A stretch of 64,000 nucleotides of DNA. Origin: Phaseolus vulgaris. Taxonomy: Eukaryota > Streptophyta > Magnoliopsida > Fabales > Fabaceae. Of this stretch, positions 61,445 to 64,000 are shown in pieces (positions within the stretch are counted from its first letter, which is position 1; the number at the start of each line of letters is the position of its first letter). A model generated the notes under the pieces. It was not told where the DNA came from, made no database searches, and saw nothing but the letters and a program-made list of their open reading frames with translations. Made by a program: the position numbers and the translations under genes. The stretch covers positions 3,301,913-3,365,912 of the forward strand of contig NC_023750.2 in assembly GCF_000499845.2 (NCBI RefSeq), given 5' to 3'.

Positions 61445-63538
61445 TCATGAAGAGGATTGTATATGCAGAGGTTTTTTATAGAACTGCAGCAAAAGAGAGG
61501 ATGAAACCACACTAAGAGAAGAAGCAGCCATGCAAGCACCAGCAAGCCATGGGGGTAATCTGATTCCTGTAAAAGGGTACAAGACTCCAGCAGCAACTGG
61601 CATGCCTAGAATGTTGTAACCAAGAGCCCAGATGTAGTTCAGACGGATGCGCGACATGGTCTTTCTGGAAAGATCAATGGCTGTGATCACATCTTCCAAA
61701 CTGCTTTTGACCAGAACTATATCAGCTGCTTCTATAGCTATGTCAGTTCCAGCACCAATTGCCATCCCAACATCAGCAGCAACCAGGGCTGGTGAGTCAT
61801 TTATTCCATCACCTACCATTGCCACAGTCATTCCTTTCATCTGCACCAAGATTAAGTATCAAAATTCAGAAAATGTTTAGCCTTTGTTAGTAACCGTTTT
61901 AACAAATTTGTTTGATCTGAGTGAACAAAATTAAGTTTTTTTAGAAGTTGTTGGGGTACTTGAACATAGTATTTAAAGAAAAAAAGAAGACAATGAAAAA
62001 ACATAAGTTTTTTTCAGTGTTTTGGTCTTGGTTTGAAAAAAGTAATAAATTTTGAATGGGAAATTGATTGCAAGCAGTAGAAAATAGCTTTTAAAACACA
62101 CAAAAATGTGTGAAGGGAAACAAACAAGCCTTCATACATCATTTTATAAGAGAAATGTATCAACTACATTAGTTAACAAGATCCAATTTGATAAAGACTG
62201 GCTTTTAGCATGATTTTCTTTTAGCTTAAAAGATTACAAGCTTTACCTGCAAGTCTTTCACCTTGTTAGCTTTGCCAACAGGATCTGTCTCAGCAAAAAC
62301 CTCATCAATACCTACTTCATTTGCTATAGCAGTTGCGGTAGCACGGTTATCACCAGTCACTATGATGCTTGAGATGCCCATGGAGTGTAGAAAAGATACA
62401 ACACGTCTAGCCTCTGGCTTTACAGGATCAGTTACACAGAATGCACCAGCAATCTTTCCATCAATTGAAACTAAAATGCAAGTTCTAGCCAGATTTTCAT
62501 TTTCAGAGATGTACTTCTCAACCTCAGAACTTATTGGAATATTACAAGCATGCATGAGTCTCTTGTTTCCAACTACAACCGTTCTATTACCAACTTTTCC
62601 CCTTACACCAGCTCCCATGTGTACCTCAAAATCATCCACATCCAGGACTTCCTCTGTGGAAGAACCAAACTTCTTGCGCAGTCTCTTTGCATGTACCACA
62701 ACAGCTTTTGCTATCGGGTGCTCACTGCTTGCCTAAAAGTTTGTGTACATTAAGATATATCTGAATTATAAGAAATTAACTGTCATTTAAATCTGTTCTC
62801 CTTTATAATTATCATCTTCAGTTAACAAACTGTGAGTTTTAAATATCAAATCAAATGGAGGTAGTACATACCAAATTGAATTTTTCTCCCCAAATTTATG
62901 ATGTATATGTGTGGGTCCACTTTATTTTAAGGAAATAATCTTTCTTTTTTCTAACTTCACAAAGTTATTAGAAAAAAATATCATTTCCCTCAAGAAATTT
63001 GTTACCCCACATGCTATAAATGAAGACAACAAATTTTTGTTCTGTGTTTTTCAAATTTATTTGACATCTATTTTAAAATAAACCACTTGAAATCCACACA
63101 AATATACATTTTTATTTTCACTACAAGAAAGTGCCAAAATAAATTTTGTACACAAACATGCTATAGCAGAAGACAAAATGTTTTTGCCTTGTTATTTTCA
63201 GAAGTATTTGGAATCGCTTTTAGCACTTGAAACCAACCTTAGCTAACATTCTTTTTTCATTACAAGACAACCAATTTCATTTTATCATTATTAGATTCAA
63301 TCTCTCTTTTATATTAATCTCTTTCCATCATAGGCTCCAAAAATGTTACCAAGAACAAAATTACATCAAATATTCAGATATCCAACTAAGTGCAGTATTC
63401 AACATAGAAAAATACCTCCACAGCAATTGTCATGTCACATAACTCCTCCATGGAAAATTCAGAAAACAAAACTGCACCAACTACCTCTGGCTTCCCAACT
63501 GTTAGTGTGCCAGTCTTATCAAACACAACAACTGTTAC
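61445..63538 (-). CDS. HMA5-like copper-transporting P1B-type ATPase (3' part)
   Basis: The last three exons of a heavy-metal P-type ATPase: 63416-63538, 62247-62732 and 61445-61840, all joined in phase 0 with GT..AG introns, giving 334 residues. The first has the phosphorylation site [18 protein letters not shown]. The second has SEHPIAKA (the HP motif of the N-domain), [20 protein letters not shown] and [10 protein letters not shown]. The third has [18 protein letters not shown], then two membrane helices with [14 protein letters not shown] and [20 protein letters not shown], the signature of copper (P1B-1) pumps. Sequence style fits HMA5 rather than RAN1/HMA7; HMA5 proteins export copper. 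The N-terminal metal-binding domains, the CPC helix and upstream exons lie beyond the right edge. No lesion is seen in what is present. Confidence 0.92.
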
Positions 63539-64000
63539 CTGCATTGTGAACAGTTAATGAGGTTTCAACAAAAGAATTGTGATAAATTTATACGCATAAC
63601 ATGAACGTCATAGATACAATGAAAAATGAAACAGTTTGGTCTTGCAAAAGAAGGTATTATGCTAAGTAATATAACACCTTGCAGCCTATAGATTTTTTCA
63701 CAGGTCAGAAATAATGGGAAACTTTTAAGGCTGTTTTTCACCGTATTATAACTGATAAAGTGTTATTATCAATAGACAATATATTATCAGAATTAATGCT
63801 CAATTTTGGTGCAATACATGTAAGAGAAAAATGGAGAAGAAAAGGTTTTGTATATTATCAGAAGTGAATGCTTAATCACAACAAGTCCAACATATACAAT
63901 AAACGTCAAGAGTTGCTTTTGTAAACCTACATAGCCATGCTTCTCATCGGGTAAAAAAGTAATTATTAAAAGTGCTCATATTAGCTCGAAAGGTGGTACG
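63539..64000 (-). other. Intron of the copper ATPase gene
   Basis: Non-coding sequence between the DKTGT exon and exons outside the window. I found no further exon before position 64000. Confidence 0.6.

Overview
The window looks like nuclear DNA of a legume, probably a warm-season one of the Phaseolus/Vigna/soybean group. It is very AT-rich, its genes carry many introns with plant-type GT..AG borders, and it holds a legume-style TIR-NBS-LRR gene. It is also full of retrotransposon remnants of kinds familiar from bean and soybean. The species call is inference; I could not search a database.

Five host genes can be rebuilt exon by exon. Four are complete with open frames: a TIR-NBS-LRR immune receptor (4831-8381, +, 967 aa), an MHK/CDKF-4-like protein kinase (14212-23092, -, 17 coding exons, 436 aa), a DUF760 'UV-B-induced protein At3g17800'-like chloroplast protein (39452-43092, -, 393 aa) and a GH17 glucan endo-1,3-beta-glucosidase with an X8/CBM43 domain (50132-54955, -, 461 aa). 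The fifth, an HMA5-like copper P-type ATPase (61445-63538, -), runs off the right edge; only its last three exons are here. The five act in separate processes and do not form a functional cluster.

The rest is intergenic and intronic DNA filled with transposon debris: a decayed Ty3/gypsy polyprotein (480-2975); copia gag remnants (8670-9660 and 47706-48640); a palindromic pair of copia half-elements inside a kinase intron (15430-18608); LINE pieces (31280-32385, 34600-35070); Athila-like gypsy pieces (33080-33965, 36050-36600); a gypsy solo LTR nested in a SIRE-like copia LTR (46395-47224 within about 45880-47658); four LTR scraps sharing one promoter/U5 layout (near 12.1, 30.3, 52.3 and 58.8 kb); and CACTA-like tandem-repeat regions (28140-28785, 56700-57790). 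No tRNA, rRNA or CRISPR array was seen.

The points most worth a second look are: a receptor TIR domain with glutamine where the catalytic glutamate should be; the copia palindrome with a near-perfect target duplication inside the kinase gene; a kinase activation loop reading TQY instead of TEY; and two roughly 290-bp direct repeats bracketing a CACTA-like insert. I found nothing that amounts to a new multi-gene system.
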